Positions 8,666 to 17,940 of a stretch of 64,000 nt of DNA are shown here, piece by piece. A program made the position numbers and the translations under genes. Each line of letters starts with the position of its first letter. The first letter of the stretch is position 1. The notes beneath the pieces are model-generated. The model ran no database searches. It worked only from the letters and a program-made list of their open reading frames with translations, and had not been told where the DNA came from. Source of the stretch: an uncultured Anderseniella sp. (GTDB taxonomy: Bacteria > Pseudomonadota > Alphaproteobacteria > Rhizobiales > Aestuariivirgaceae); the NCBI GenBank assembly GCA_947488295.1, contig CANKYU010000005.1, forward strand, positions 124,001 to 188,000, given 5' to 3'.

Positions 8666-9535
8666 GTGGATCTGGTCATTGCGCTCGCATTGCAGATTGT
8701 TTACGGCATCGCCAGCCTGGTGCTGATCAGCCTCGGGCTGGCGATCATCTTTGGCATGATGCGGGTTATCAACCTGGCCCACGGCGAGTTCCTCATGCTG
8801 GGCGGCTACACGGTTGTCATATCAACCAACCAGGGCGTCAACATCTGGTTTGCCATGCTGGTGCTCGCGCCGCTGGTGGTCGGCCTTATCGGCGTCCTGG
8901 TCGAGCGTCTGCTGATCCAGTTCCTGTATGGGCGAATGGTGGATACCCTGCTGGCGACCTGGGGGCTGAGCCTGTTGTTTGTCGGCCTCGTAACATCGAT
9001 CTTCGGAGCCCAGACGGCAACGACGATCTCACCTCCGCTTGGCGCCATCCAGATTGGTGATTATTCCTCGAGCGCTTATGAACTTTTCCTGATTGGGGTC
9101 ACGGTTGTATTGCTGTTGCTGGTATATGCCGTGCTCAAGCTGACCAAGCTGGGACTTGTTGCGCGCGCCACCATGCAAAGTGACGACATGGCATCGGCGC
9201 TGGGGGTGTCTACCAAACGTATTTACATGATCACTTTCGGGCTCGGAGCTGCCGTATCCGGTCTTGCCGGTGGCTTGCTGGCGCCGGTTACAGGCGTGTT
9301 GCCGTCGATTGGAGCCACCTATATCGCCAAGGCATTCATTACTGTCATCAGCGGCGGCGCTTCTATTCTGGCCGGGACCACCGCGGCGTCAGTCCTGCTC
9401 GGCGGCATAAACGGCATCATGGCATTCCTGACCGGGCCAACACTGGGTGAAGTCGCGCTGCTGGCCGCCGCAATCATCCTGATCAGGTTGCTGCCAACAG
9501 GCATTACCGGCCGCTTCTTCAGGAAAAGCCTGTGA
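8666..9535 (+). CDS. Branched-chain/urea-type ABC transporter permease (LivH/UrtB-like)
   Basis: A 289-residue permease with about eight hydrophobic helices. The N-terminal motif GMMRVINLAHGEFLMLGGY is diagnostic of the LivH/UrtB/FmdE-type family. The cytoplasmic coupling segment RATMQSDDMASALGV (the EAA-like loop) contacts the ATPases. The start is GTG at 8666. It overlaps the second permease by four bases. It forms the membrane pore with the next gene. Confidence 0.92.
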   Translation: MDLVIALALQIVYGIASLVLISLGLAIIFGMMRVINLAHGEFLMLGGYTVVISTNQGVNIWFAMLVLAPLVVGLIGVLVERLLIQFLYGRMVDTLLATWGLSLLFVGLVTSIFGAQTATTISPPLGAIQIGDYSSSAYELFLIGVTVVLLLLVYAVLKLTKLGLVARATMQSDDMASALGVSTKRIYMITFGLGAAVSGLAGGLLAPVTGVLPSIGATYIAKAFITVISGGASILAGTTAASVLLGGINGIMAFLTGPTLGEVALLAAAIILIRLLPTGITGRFFRKSL

Positions 9536-10602
9536 GCTGGACACGCGAAAACCGCTGGCGTGCCGCACTGGTGCTGGCCGGTGTGATCTTCACGCTGGCC
9601 GCGCCCGGCATGCTGGAACTATTCACCATCATCAACCTGTCGACGGCCATCGCGCTTGCCATCCTGGCCCTGAGCCTGGGGCTGATCTGGGGGTATGGCG
9701 GCATATTGTGTTTCGGCCAGACCGCGTTTTTCGGTATAGGCGCGTATGCCTACACCATCGCCGCAGTGAATTTCGGCGGGTCGTCCTGGGCGGTGCTGGT
9801 TGCCATTCTGGCGGCGGCCGTTTTTGCGGCTGTTCTGGGCTATTTCATGTTCTATGGCAGGGTCAGCGACGTCTACATGGCGGTGATCACCCTGACGGTG
9901 ACCCTGATACTGTATTCGCTGCTCAGGAGGACATCCGGGCCGGAATACAAGATCGGTGATGCGCTGCTCGGCGGGTTCAATGGCGTGACCTCGCCTCCGC
10001 TCAATTTGCCGTGGGCTCCCTACATGCCGCTGTTTCCCGAGCATGTCTTCTATGTGGGCATGGCCGTGCTGATCATCGGCTACATCATCTGCGCGTGGCT
10101 GATACAGACGCATTTCGGGCGGGTCGCGGTAGCCATCCGCGAAAACGAACTGCGCGCGGAACTGATCGGTTATGACACCAGGTTCTACAAGCTGGCCATG
10201 TTCACCATCGGTGGCGCCATCGCCGGGGCAGGCGGCATCATATTCGCCAATGGCGTCGGCCGGGTCACGCCGGATATCTTCAACCTGTATAATTCCGCGC
10301 TGGCGATCATCTGGGTGATTGTCGGCGGTCGCGGCACGCTGGCCGGGCCGGTGATGGGAGCATTTGCCCTGTTCTACCTGACATCCTGGCTGGGCACGCA
10401 AGGCGTGGTGAACAACAACCTGGTGCTGGGCCTGACCCTGATCATCTTCGTCCTGGCCGTGCCGCGGGGCATCCTGCCGACGTTTATCAGCTGGTGGGAC
10501 GGTGCCCGCTCGCGGCGCGCCATGCAGCGGCGTGAACTGAAGGTCCGGCGTAAACGGGGCCGGCGAAGCAGTGAACTGCGGGAGGCCGCCGATGAAAAGT
10601 GA
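9532..10602 (+). CDS. Branched-chain/urea-type ABC transporter permease (LivM/UrtC-like)
   Basis: A 356-residue permease of the LivM/UrtC class with about ten hydrophobic segments and the conserved loop AIRENELRAELIGYD, which couples to the ATPase. A basic C-terminal tail (about residues 325-356, many Arg/Lys) extends past the last helix. It starts with GTG four bases inside the previous gene and overlaps the next by 11 bases, so the whole transporter should be one transcript. Confidence 0.92.
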   Translation: MSWTRENRWRAALVLAGVIFTLAAPGMLELFTIINLSTAIALAILALSLGLIWGYGGILCFGQTAFFGIGAYAYTIAAVNFGGSSWAVLVAILAAAVFAAVLGYFMFYGRVSDVYMAVITLTVTLILYSLLRRTSGPEYKIGDALLGGFNGVTSPPLNLPWAPYMPLFPEHVFYVGMAVLIIGYIICAWLIQTHFGRVAVAIRENELRAELIGYDTRFYKLAMFTIGGAIAGAGGIIFANGVGRVTPDIFNLYNSALAIIWVIVGGRGTLAGPVMGAFALFYLTSWLGTQGVVNNNLVLGLTLIIFVLAVPRGILPTFISWWDGARSRRAMQRRELKVRRKRGRRSSELREAADEK

Positions 10603-11314
10603 GATCGTCGTCGAAACCCGCAACCTGTCCATGCACTTTGGCGGCGTGAAGGCCGTCGATCGCGTCAATTTCAATTTGCGGGAGAACGAGTTGCGCTGCC
10701 TGATTGGCCCCAATGGCGCCGGCAAGAGCACGTTCTTCAAATGCCTCACGGGACAATTGTCGCCAACGTCGGGTGATGTGGTCATTCGGGATTTCAACGG
10801 CACTGGCCGCTTGCCGCACCAGATTGCGCGTCTCGGCGTCGGTATCAAGACGCAGGTGCCCAACGTGTTCGACGGGCTGAGTGTCAGCGAGAACATCTGG
10901 CTGGCAGCGCGGCGCTGGCACGGCGCGGCGCGGGCACGCTCACTGACCAGCCAGACGGTCGAGCGGCTTAAGCTGGGTGATATCCGTACCGATCCTGTCG
11001 GCCAGCTGGCGCATGGCCAGCGGCAATGGGTCGAGCTCGGCATGGTGGTGGCCGCTGAGCCCTGGCTTGTGCTGCTGGATGAACCGGCTGCCGGCATGAC
11101 CCATGACGAGATTGAGCGCACGGTCGAGATCATCCGTGAAATCAACCAGCAGGCGACCATGATCGTGGTTGAACACGACATGCAGTTCATCCGGATGATT
11201 TCAAGCAAGGTGACGGTGTTCCATGAGGGCCGCATCCTGATCGAGGACTCCATGGATGTGGTGACGGCGGACCCGCGCGTTCGCGAGGTTTATTTGGGTA
11301 ACAGTGCGTCATGA
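10592..11314 (+). CDS. ABC transporter ATP-binding protein (LivG/UrtD-like)
   Basis: A 240-residue nucleotide-binding subunit with Walker A GPNGAGKST, Walker B VLLDEPAAG and an H-loop His (VVEHDMQ). The signature is divergent: LAHGQRQW replaces LSGGQ, as is common in the UrtD branch. The start is ATG at 10592 behind GGGAGG. It ends four bases into the next gene. It pairs with the ATPase domain of the fused protein downstream to form the transporter's ATPase dimer. Confidence 0.92.
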   Translation: MKSEIVVETRNLSMHFGGVKAVDRVNFNLRENELRCLIGPNGAGKSTFFKCLTGQLSPTSGDVVIRDFNGTGRLPHQIARLGVGIKTQVPNVFDGLSVSENIWLAARRWHGAARARSLTSQTVERLKLGDIRTDPVGQLAHGQRQWVELGMVVAAEPWLVLLDEPAAGMTHDEIERTVEIIREINQQATMIVVEHDMQFIRMISSKVTVFHEGRILIEDSMDVVTADPRVREVYLGNSAS

Positions 11315-13719
11315 CTGACAACGCCGTTCTCGACATAAAGGGTCTGGGTGCCGGATATGGCAAGGTACCGATACTGCACGGCGTTGATTTTCATGTCGGC
11401 GAAGGTGAGATTGTCGGCGTGCTGGGTCACAATGGCATGGGTAAGACCACGCTGTTGAAAACCATTATGGGCCTGATTCCGGCAACGGCCGGCAGCATCG
11501 TGTTCGACGGTGTGGACATTTCCCGGGAGCCTGCCCACGAGCGTAACCTGATGGGACTTGCCTATGTGCCACAGGGACGCGGGATATTTCCGCATCTGTC
11601 GGTGTTCGACAATCTTCGCATGGGTATTGCCGCCCACGGTGAGGACGAGGAAGAGGCGATACGCCATATCCTGCAGGACTTTCCCAGGCTCGAACGGCTC
11701 CTGGAGCGCGACGGTGGGACCCTCAGCGGCGGTGAGCAGCAACTGCTGGCTATTGCGCGAGCGCTGGTGTCAGAGCCGCAACTGATCCTGCTGGACGAGC
11801 CGACCGAAGGCATCCAACCATCGATTATAGAAGAAATTTCGGTTCTGCTGAAAAACCTCAACCGGATGCGGGACATCTCGATCATCCTGGTGGAGCAGAA
11901 CCTGGAGTTCATTACCGGTCTTTCACATCGCATAACCCTGCTGCAGAAGGGCGAGATCATCGGCGAGATGAGCGACGTGAAATCCGGTGATCCTGCATTG
12001 ATCGAGGAATTCGTCGGGTTCGGCGCGGGCAAATCCAGGCGACCGGCTGCCAACGGTGAGCGGGCAGAGGCAGCGCCTGTCGGTGCGCCTGCCGGCGTCT
12101 CACCTGCTGCGAGTTTTCAGTCCGGCGAACTGGCACCGCAGTCTCACGCTCGCGAACCGGTTCGCGAACCCAGCCATACACCCACTTACGAAGGTCACAG
12201 ATCGATGTCAGTCAGAAGGCCAACCCACGGCCAGTTAAGGGCCATTGTCAACGGCTTCGGCATGAACATGTCGGATCAGCGTGTCGCTGAATTCCTGGAT
12301 GTGATGGAAGGGACGCTGCAGGCTTATGATGAAGTCGATGCCATGCCGGATCACCTGCCAACTGTTGATTATCCCCGCACGGCCGGCTACCGGCCGTCGG
12401 CGGAAGAGAATCCGCTGAATGCCTGGTATATAAAGACTGAGGTGCGAGGGGCGCCGCGTGGGGCGTTGACCGGCCGGAAGGTTGTGCTGAAGGACAATGT
12501 CTGCCTGGCCGGTGTGCCGATGATGAACGGAGCGTCGACGCTCAAGGGGTATACGCCGGATATAGATGCCACCATTGTCACCCGTCTGCTTGAGGCAGGT
12601 GCGACCATCATGGGCAAGGCGCATTGCGAATATTTCTGCCTGTCCGGAGGCAGTCACACCAATGCGACCGGGCCCGTGCACAACCCGCACAAGCGCGGCT
12701 ATTCCGCCGGAGGCTCATCATCCGGATCAGGCGCGCTGGTCGGTTCCGGCGAAGTTGAAATGGCGATTGGTGGCGACCAGGGCGGATCGATCCGCATGCC
12801 GTCATCCTTCTGCGGCTGCTACGGCATGAAGCCGACCCATGGCCTGGTACCTTATACGGGTGTGATGCCGATTGAGAACACCATCGATCATACCGGGCCG
12901 ATGACGACCAACGTACATGACAATGCCTTGATGCTGGAAGTGCTGGCTGGTGAAGACGGCCTCGACCCGCGTCAGTACAATGTACAGGTCGACAAGTACA
13001 CCGCAAGCCTGGGCCGCGGTGTCAGTGGCATGCGCATCGGGGTCGTCAAGGAAGGCTTTGGGCATTCGGTGTCGGAAGCTGATGTCGACGACAAGGTGCG
13101 CAACGCCGCCGAAGCGTTCAAAAAGCTTGGTGCAACAGTCGATGAAATCTCCATTCCGATGCACCTGGCTGGGACTGCCATCTGGACCCCGATCGCAATT
13201 GAGGGTCTGACCAACCAGATGATGAAGGGCAATGGCATGGGGACCGGGTGGAAGGGTCTTTATACAACCAGCCTGCTTGACTATCACGCCAACTGGCGCT
13301 CACGCGCGGACGAACTGTCGGACTCGCTCAAGATCTGCATGTTCATCGGGCAATATTTCCTGAAACATCACCGCGGACACTATTACGCCAAGTCGCAGAA
13401 CCTGTCGCGCAAGCTCCGGGATGCCTATACCGCATTGCTCAACTCCTATGACGTGCTGCTGATGCCGACCACGCCGATGAAGGCCACGCCGTTGCCGCCG
13501 GCAGGCGCGCCGCTGGCGCTTTACTGTCAGCGGGCATTTGAAATGCTCCCCAATACGGCACCGTTCGACGTGACAGGTCACCCGGCCATGAGCATCCCGT
13601 GCGGCATGAGCGACGGCTTGCCGGTGGGTATGATGCTGATCGGTCGTCACTATGATGAATCGACCATTTACCGGGCCGCCGCCGCCTTCGAACAGGTTGG
13701 CGACTGGAAACGGATGTGA
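11311..13719 (+). CDS. ABC transporter ATPase (LivF/UrtE-like) fused to an amidase-signature enzyme
   Basis: An 802-residue continuous frame. Residues 1-237 are a complete LivF/UrtE ATPase: Walker A 40-47 (GHNGMGKT), signature LSGGEQ 138-143, Walker B 158-164 (LILLDEP). Residues 240-298 form a low-complexity Ala/Pro/Glu linker. Residues 299-802 are a full amidase of the Rhodococcus nitrile-pathway (enantioselective amidase) type, with N-terminal helices, Lys394 (VVLKDN), the cis-Ser motif GGSSSGSG (467-474) and nucleophile Ser493 (GGDQGGSIRMPSS). All Ser-cisSer-Lys residues are intact. An ATG at 12205 (Met299) could also make a separate amidase, but only a weak AAGG precedes it. The fusion would place amide hydrolysis at the inner mouth of the transporter. 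Confidence 0.88.
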   Translation: MTDNAVLDIKGLGAGYGKVPILHGVDFHVGEGEIVGVLGHNGMGKTTLLKTIMGLIPATAGSIVFDGVDISREPAHERNLMGLAYVPQGRGIFPHLSVFDNLRMGIAAHGEDEEEAIRHILQDFPRLERLLERDGGTLSGGEQQLLAIARALVSEPQLILLDEPTEGIQPSIIEEISVLLKNLNRMRDISIILVEQNLEFITGLSHRITLLQKGEIIGEMSDVKSGDPALIEEFVGFGAGKSRRPAANGERAEAAPVGAPAGVSPAASFQSGELAPQSHAREPVREPSHTPTYEGHRSMSVRRPTHGQLRAIVNGFGMNMSDQRVAEFLDVMEGTLQAYDEVDAMPDHLPTVDYPRTAGYRPSAEENPLNAWYIKTEVRGAPRGALTGRKVVLKDNVCLAGVPMMNGASTLKGYTPDIDATIVTRLLEAGATIMGKAHCEYFCLSGGSHTNATGPVHNPHKRGYSAGGSSSGSGALVGSGEVEMAIGGDQGGSIRMPSSFCGCYGMKPTHGLVPYTGVMPIENTIDHTGPMTTNVHDNALMLEVLAGEDGLDPRQYNVQVDKYTASLGRGVSGMRIGVVKEGFGHSVSEADVDDKVRNAAEAFKKLGATVDEISIPMHLAGTAIWTPIAIEGLTNQMMKGNGMGTGWKGLYTTSLLDYHANWRSRADELSDSLKICMFIGQYFLKHHRGHYYAKSQNLSRKLRDAYTALLNSYDVLLMPTTPMKATPLPPAGAPLALYCQRAFEMLPNTAPFDVTGHPAMSIPCGMSDGLPVGMMLIGRHYDESTIYRAAAAFEQVGDWKRM

Positions 13720-15443
13720 TGACAGACGCGTCCGCCCACGACCGTAGGCAACCGGCAGACGGGCTGTCTCACGTTCGCGGATCAGGCACCCCGCCGCTTC
13801 AACACATCACGATCCCTGAGTTTCTGGCGCGCACCGTGAAACGCTATGGCAATCAGGAGGCCTGTGTGTTCTGCGAACCGGGTGAACGCTGGACGTGGCG
13901 GGACCTGATGGAGCGGGTTGACCGGTTTGCCGCCGGGCTGCTGTCACTGGGTCTCTACAAGGGAGATCGTATCGGGATCTGGTCGCCCAACCGGCCGGAA
14001 TGGGTGATTGCCCAATTTGCCACTGCACGTATCGGCCTGATCCTGGTCAACATAAACCCCGCCTACCGCCGTCATGAGCTCGAGTTCGCCCTCAACAAGG
14101 TGGGCGCAAAGGCGCTGATCAGCGCTTCCAGTTTCAAGACGTCCAACTATATCGAGATGCTGCATGACCTGGCACCGGAACTGTTGCGGGCGAAGCCGGG
14201 CAATCTGAAGTCGGACCGGTTGCCTGAACTGACAACCATCATTCATCTCGGTGATGATTCCGTCGCCGGCATGCACAGCTTCGCCGATGTCACGGCCATG
14301 GGCGGAGGGGCGAACCGGTCCCGGCTTGACGCAATATCCGCAGGCCTTAACCCGGATGATGCCATCAATATCCAGTTCACATCCGGCACGACCGGTACCC
14401 CGAAAGGGGCCACACTGACCCATGCCAACGTGGTCAACAATGCGCGTTACTGTGCCATGGCGATGCGACTGACCCATGAAGACCGTATCGCGATACCGGT
14501 ACCGCTTTATCATTGCTTCGGCATGGTGCTGGGCAATCTCGCCGCTGTTTCTGCGGGCACGGTCATGGTGTTTCCGGGCGAGGCATTTGATCCACTGCAG
14601 ACGCTCTCGGCGCTGGCGGATGAGACCTGTACGGCGGTGCACGGGGTGCCGACGATGTTTGCGGCCATGCTGGATCATGAACGCTTCGACGAATTCCGGC
14701 TCGGGTCTTTGCGCACCGGCATCATGGCCGGTTCACCCTGTCCGATCAGCCTGATGAAGCGGGTTGTTTCACAAATGAACGCGGGTGAAATCACCATTGC
14801 CTACGGCATGACCGAGACCAGCCCGGTGTCTTTTCAGAGCGATACCGGCGACACGCTGGACCGGCGGGTCTCGACCGTGGGACGTATTCATCCGCACGTC
14901 GAAGTCAAGATCATCGATGAAACCGGTGATGCCGTTGCCGTTGGGCAACAGGGCGAATTGCTGACGCGCGGTTATTGCGTGATGAAAGGCTATTGGGGCG
15001 ATCCGGAGACAACTTCACAAGCCATTGACAGGGACGGCTGGATGCATACGGGCGACCTGGCGGTTCTGGATGAGCAAGGCTATTGCAACATTGTCGGGCG
15101 GGTGAAGGACATGCTGATCCGCGGCGGGGAAAACATCTACCCGCGCGAGATCGAAGAATTCCTGATGAGCCTGCCGTCGATCCAGCAGGCGCAGGTGTTT
15201 GGCGTGCCGGATCAGAAATACGGTGAAGAGGTGTGCGCCTGGATTGTGCCGACACCCGGACAGACGGTGTCTGAGGAGGATGTCCGCAGCGCCTGTGAGG
15301 GGCAGATTGCCCACTATAAAATCCCGCGCTATATGCGTTTTGTCAGTGAGTTTCCCATGACGGTCACCGGGAAGCCGCAAAAGTTTGTGATGCGTGACAG
15401 GATGATCGAGGAACTCGGATTGAAAATAGACAAGACCGCATGA
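13719..15443 (+). CDS. AMP-binding acyl-CoA synthetase
   Basis: A 574-residue ANL-superfamily ligase that adenylates a carboxylic acid and transfers it to CoA. Motifs are the P-loop FTSGTTGTPKG, A5 YGMTETSP, A7 TGDLAV, hinge/A8 GRVKDMLIRGGENIYP and the C-terminal catalytic Lys in TGKPQKF. It resembles the medium-chain (ACSF2/FadK-like) group. The ATG at 13719 shares one base with the amidase stop (TGATG), so it is probably translated right after the amidase. The natural inference is that it activates the acid released by that enzyme; the acyl group is not known. Confidence 0.9.
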   Translation: MTDASAHDRRQPADGLSHVRGSGTPPLQHITIPEFLARTVKRYGNQEACVFCEPGERWTWRDLMERVDRFAAGLLSLGLYKGDRIGIWSPNRPEWVIAQFATARIGLILVNINPAYRRHELEFALNKVGAKALISASSFKTSNYIEMLHDLAPELLRAKPGNLKSDRLPELTTIIHLGDDSVAGMHSFADVTAMGGGANRSRLDAISAGLNPDDAINIQFTSGTTGTPKGATLTHANVVNNARYCAMAMRLTHEDRIAIPVPLYHCFGMVLGNLAAVSAGTVMVFPGEAFDPLQTLSALADETCTAVHGVPTMFAAMLDHERFDEFRLGSLRTGIMAGSPCPISLMKRVVSQMNAGEITIAYGMTETSPVSFQSDTGDTLDRRVSTVGRIHPHVEVKIIDETGDAVAVGQQGELLTRGYCVMKGYWGDPETTSQAIDRDGWMHTGDLAVLDEQGYCNIVGRVKDMLIRGGENIYPREIEEFLMSLPSIQQAQVFGVPDQKYGEEVCAWIVPTPGQTVSEEDVRSACEGQIAHYKIPRYMRFVSEFPMTVTGKPQKFVMRDRMIEELGLKIDKTA

Positions 15444-16075
15444 ATACCTTCAACCCTGAACAGCGCGACGTGCTGCTGGTCATCGATGTACAGAACGATT
15501 TCTGCCGTGGCGGTGCGCTGGAAGTGCCGCGTGGGGATGAAGTTGTGCCGGTCATCAACGACCTGATTGACCGCTTTGATCATGTCGTGCTGACCCAGGA
15601 CTGGCATCCGCGCGGACACAGTTCGTTTGCAAGTGTTCATCCGGGCAGGGAGCCGTTCAGTGAGATCTCGATGGACTATGGTCCGCAGACGCTGTGGCCC
15701 GACCACTGCCTGCAGGGCAGCCGCGGAGCTGCGTTCCATGACGGCCTGTCGTGGAGCAAGGCGGAGATGGTCATCCGCAAGGGGTTTCGGTCCGGCATAG
15801 ACAGCTATTCCGCATTTTTCGAGAATGACAAGGTCACGCCAACCGGCCTGACCGGCTATTTGCGCGAACGCGGACTAACCCGGGTGTTCTGTGCCGGGCT
15901 GGCGTTTGACTATTGCGTTCGCTACTCGGCGGAAGACGCGCAAAAACAGCGATTTGAAACTTACGTCATCGAGGATGCCTGCCGGGCCATAGACATGGAC
16001 GGCAGCGCAGCGGCAACCCGCGACAGCTTGTCCGGGCTTGGGATTGGGATGATCAGTTCGATGGATGTTCGTTAG
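15440..16075 (+). CDS. pncA: Nicotinamidase/pyrazinamidase (isochorismatase-like hydrolase)
   Basis: A 211-residue cysteine hydrolase. The catalytic triad is D16 (DVQNDF), K114 (IRKGF) and C159 (FDYCV). The metal site has D54 and H56 (TQDWHP) and H89 (WPDHC). Length and motifs match PncA, which converts nicotinamide to nicotinate in NAD salvage; the family also takes other amides. It overlaps the CoA ligase by four bases and is the last gene of the rightward amide operon. Its place in an amide-catabolic transcript suggests a substrate beyond NAD salvage, but this is inference. Confidence 0.9.
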   Translation: MNTFNPEQRDVLLVIDVQNDFCRGGALEVPRGDEVVPVINDLIDRFDHVVLTQDWHPRGHSSFASVHPGREPFSEISMDYGPQTLWPDHCLQGSRGAAFHDGLSWSKAEMVIRKGFRSGIDSYSAFFENDKVTPTGLTGYLRERGLTRVFCAGLAFDYCVRYSAEDAQKQRFETYVIEDACRAIDMDGSAAATRDSLSGLGIGMISSMDVR

Positions 16076-16833
16076 AGCTGGACGCCGCGGGTCAGGGCGC
16101 CGTCTATGACCAGGTTTGTGCCCATGGTGAAGCTGGATGCCGGGCTGGCCAGGAAGACGATGCCGCGGGCGACTTCTTCAGGTGTGGCCATGCGACCGGT
16201 CGGGTTCAGTGCCAGTGCCTGCGCGTAAAGATCAGGGATGTTGTTTTCAATATGCTCCCAGACACCACCCTTAAAATAGGTGTTGCCGGGTGACACCGAG
16301 TTCACGCGGATGTTTTTTGGCGCCAGTTCATAGGCAAGACGCTGGGAGTAATGCACCAGGGCAGCCTTGAACGCACCATAGGCAGGGCCGGTGAAATCCA
16401 CTTCGCGTCCCGATACGGACGCAACAATGATGATGGCGCCATGGGAGGACTTTTCCAGCACGGGCAGGGCGGCGTTGACCACTCGCACCGTGTGCATCAT
16501 GTCCACATCGAAACCTGATTTCCATGCATCTTCATTGTCTTCGACCGCCAGCGCAGAGACGTTTGCCACCACGATATCGATACCGCCCAGCGCGGTCGCG
16601 CTTTCCTTGACCCAGCCTTCCAGCGATGTCTTCTCAGCCACATCCACCATTCGGCCAAGGCTTTTGACACCCTTTTCCGCAAGGCTGGTGGCAGTTTCAT
16701 TGACCTCTGCCAGATTGCGGGCGCAAATGGAAACATTGGCTCCTTCATCGGCAAAGATGTCGGCTGCACGGCGTCCGATACCCTTGCTGCCGCCAGTTAT
16801 GATCGCGTTCAAACCCTTCAAGCCGAGATCCAT
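16072..16833 (-). CDS. Short-chain dehydrogenase/reductase family protein
   Basis: A 253-residue classical SDR. It has the cofactor motif TGGSKGIG (13-20), NVSA at 91-94 in place of the usual NNAG, Ser139 or Ser141, Tyr152 and Lys156 (YxxxK). R39 after the second strand (SICARN) suggests NADP preference. It is convergent with pncA, overlapping by four bases, and lies 17 bases after the formamidase gene in the same direction. The substrate is unknown. Confidence 0.88.
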   Translation of the reverse strand: MDLGLKGLNAIITGGSKGIGRRAADIFADEGANVSICARNLAEVNETATSLAEKGVKSLGRMVDVAEKTSLEGWVKESATALGGIDIVVANVSALAVEDNEDAWKSGFDVDMMHTVRVVNAALPVLEKSSHGAIIIVASVSGREVDFTGPAYGAFKAALVHYSQRLAYELAPKNIRVNSVSPGNTYFKGGVWEHIENNIPDLYAQALALNPTGRMATPEEVARGIVFLASPASSFTMGTNLVIDGALTRGVQL

Positions 16834-16850
16834 GGTGATTTAAGTCCTGT

Positions 16851-17840
16851 TTATGAGTTGATGTAGCTTTTCTTGATGGACGCGCCGATGGTGTATTTTG
16901 GATCGACCATATTACCGAGCCGCACCTTACCGGCCTGAGTGAGCAGGAAATAGGCTTCCAGTTCGTCGAAGCCGTAGTCACTTGCCAGCCAGCGTGTCAG
17001 TTCGCGATAGGCGATGCGCGCTGCGTCCTCCAATGGCCGGGCGGAACCGATGGTCATGATGAAATCTTCGTTCTCAAGCCTTGGCCAGGCGATCTGCCAG
17101 TTCTTGATCAGGTCAACCTGAATGGTGGTGGTCGATGGTATTTCCACTGCGACGCCGCAAAGTTCACCGTCGCCCTGGCGGCCGTGACAATCTCCCAGAT
17201 AGAGATAGGCGTCCCTGTGCAGTACCGGAAAATACACGATGGCGCCGGGTGCGACATCAGGCAGGTCCATGTTGCCGCCCCAGTAGTCAGGTTGCAGCGA
17301 GGAAACGGCTTCGATTTCCGGTGACACACCAAGCGTCCCGATAAACGGTTCATAAGGCAGCATCACGCGATCTGAGAATTTTACGCCAGCCTCGGTCACT
17401 TCATATTTCATCACCCGTTCCGGCAAGGGCGGGTTCAACAAAGCTGTAGAGGAATTTGACACCAGTCCGCCAAACTCCGGTATAAGCGCGGAGGTTCCCA
17501 CCGGCTGCGGACCACGCGGCACGATCGAGTGGATGTGGACGCACACCACATCGCCTTTTTCGGCACCTGCTACGGCAATGGGCCCGCACTGCGGGTTGAC
17601 GAACGGCATGTTGAGTTTCTGCGACGGCAGGTCGTCCACCGTCTTGATCGCACCGCCGAAGGCATCTTCTGTTTCGGTTACGACTATGTCGCCGGGCTCA
17701 ATGGACAGGACCGGTTCGACATAGGGCCCATACACGTAATGGTAGTCGCCTTGCACTGCCTTGTTCAGCGAGTGGGACTTGCCGGGTTTGCCGTTGGCAA
17801 CGCCGGAGCGTTCCATATAGGAACCGGTGATCAGTGACAA
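16851..17840 (-). CDS. Acetamidase/formamidase family protein (FmdA/AmdA)
   Basis: A 329-residue enzyme of the FmdA_AmdA family, which hydrolyses formamide, acetamide or related short amides to ammonia and acid. Diagnostic segments include VEPGD-like SIEPGD near residue 47, GGNMD-type GGNMDLPDVAPGA, and the metal-site region LHRDAYLYLGDCHGRQGDGE. The TTG start at 17840 is supported by GGGAGGG about seven bases upstream; an ATG at 17816 is possible. It forms a two-gene unit with the SDR. A formamidase beside an FmdDEF-type transporter recalls the Methylophilus fmd locus. Confidence 0.9.
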   Translation of the reverse strand: MSLITGSYMERSGVANGKPGKSHSLNKAVQGDYHYVYGPYVEPVLSIEPGDIVVTETEDAFGGAIKTVDDLPSQKLNMPFVNPQCGPIAVAGAEKGDVVCVHIHSIVPRGPQPVGTSALIPEFGGLVSNSSTALLNPPLPERVMKYEVTEAGVKFSDRVMLPYEPFIGTLGVSPEIEAVSSLQPDYWGGNMDLPDVAPGAIVYFPVLHRDAYLYLGDCHGRQGDGELCGVAVEIPSTTTIQVDLIKNWQIAWPRLENEDFIMTIGSARPLEDAARIAYRELTRWLASDYGFDELEAYFLLTQAGKVRLGNMVDPKYTIGASIKKSYINS

Positions 17841-17940
17841 AACAAAGCCCTCCCGTTTCTGCTGGCAGCCGTTTTAAGACCGGCATTGGTTCAAAGTGTG
17901 ACCCGGGGATAAAGGCCAAGCCTGAACGATATGGAGAAAT

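Noticed and set aside
9619..11253. A 544-codon open frame on the minus strand across permease and ATPase genes
   Set aside because: It lies antisense to three well-recognised transporter genes and its product is low-complexity Ser/Arg/His/Gln-rich text without a domain. It is a by-product of high GC codon use.
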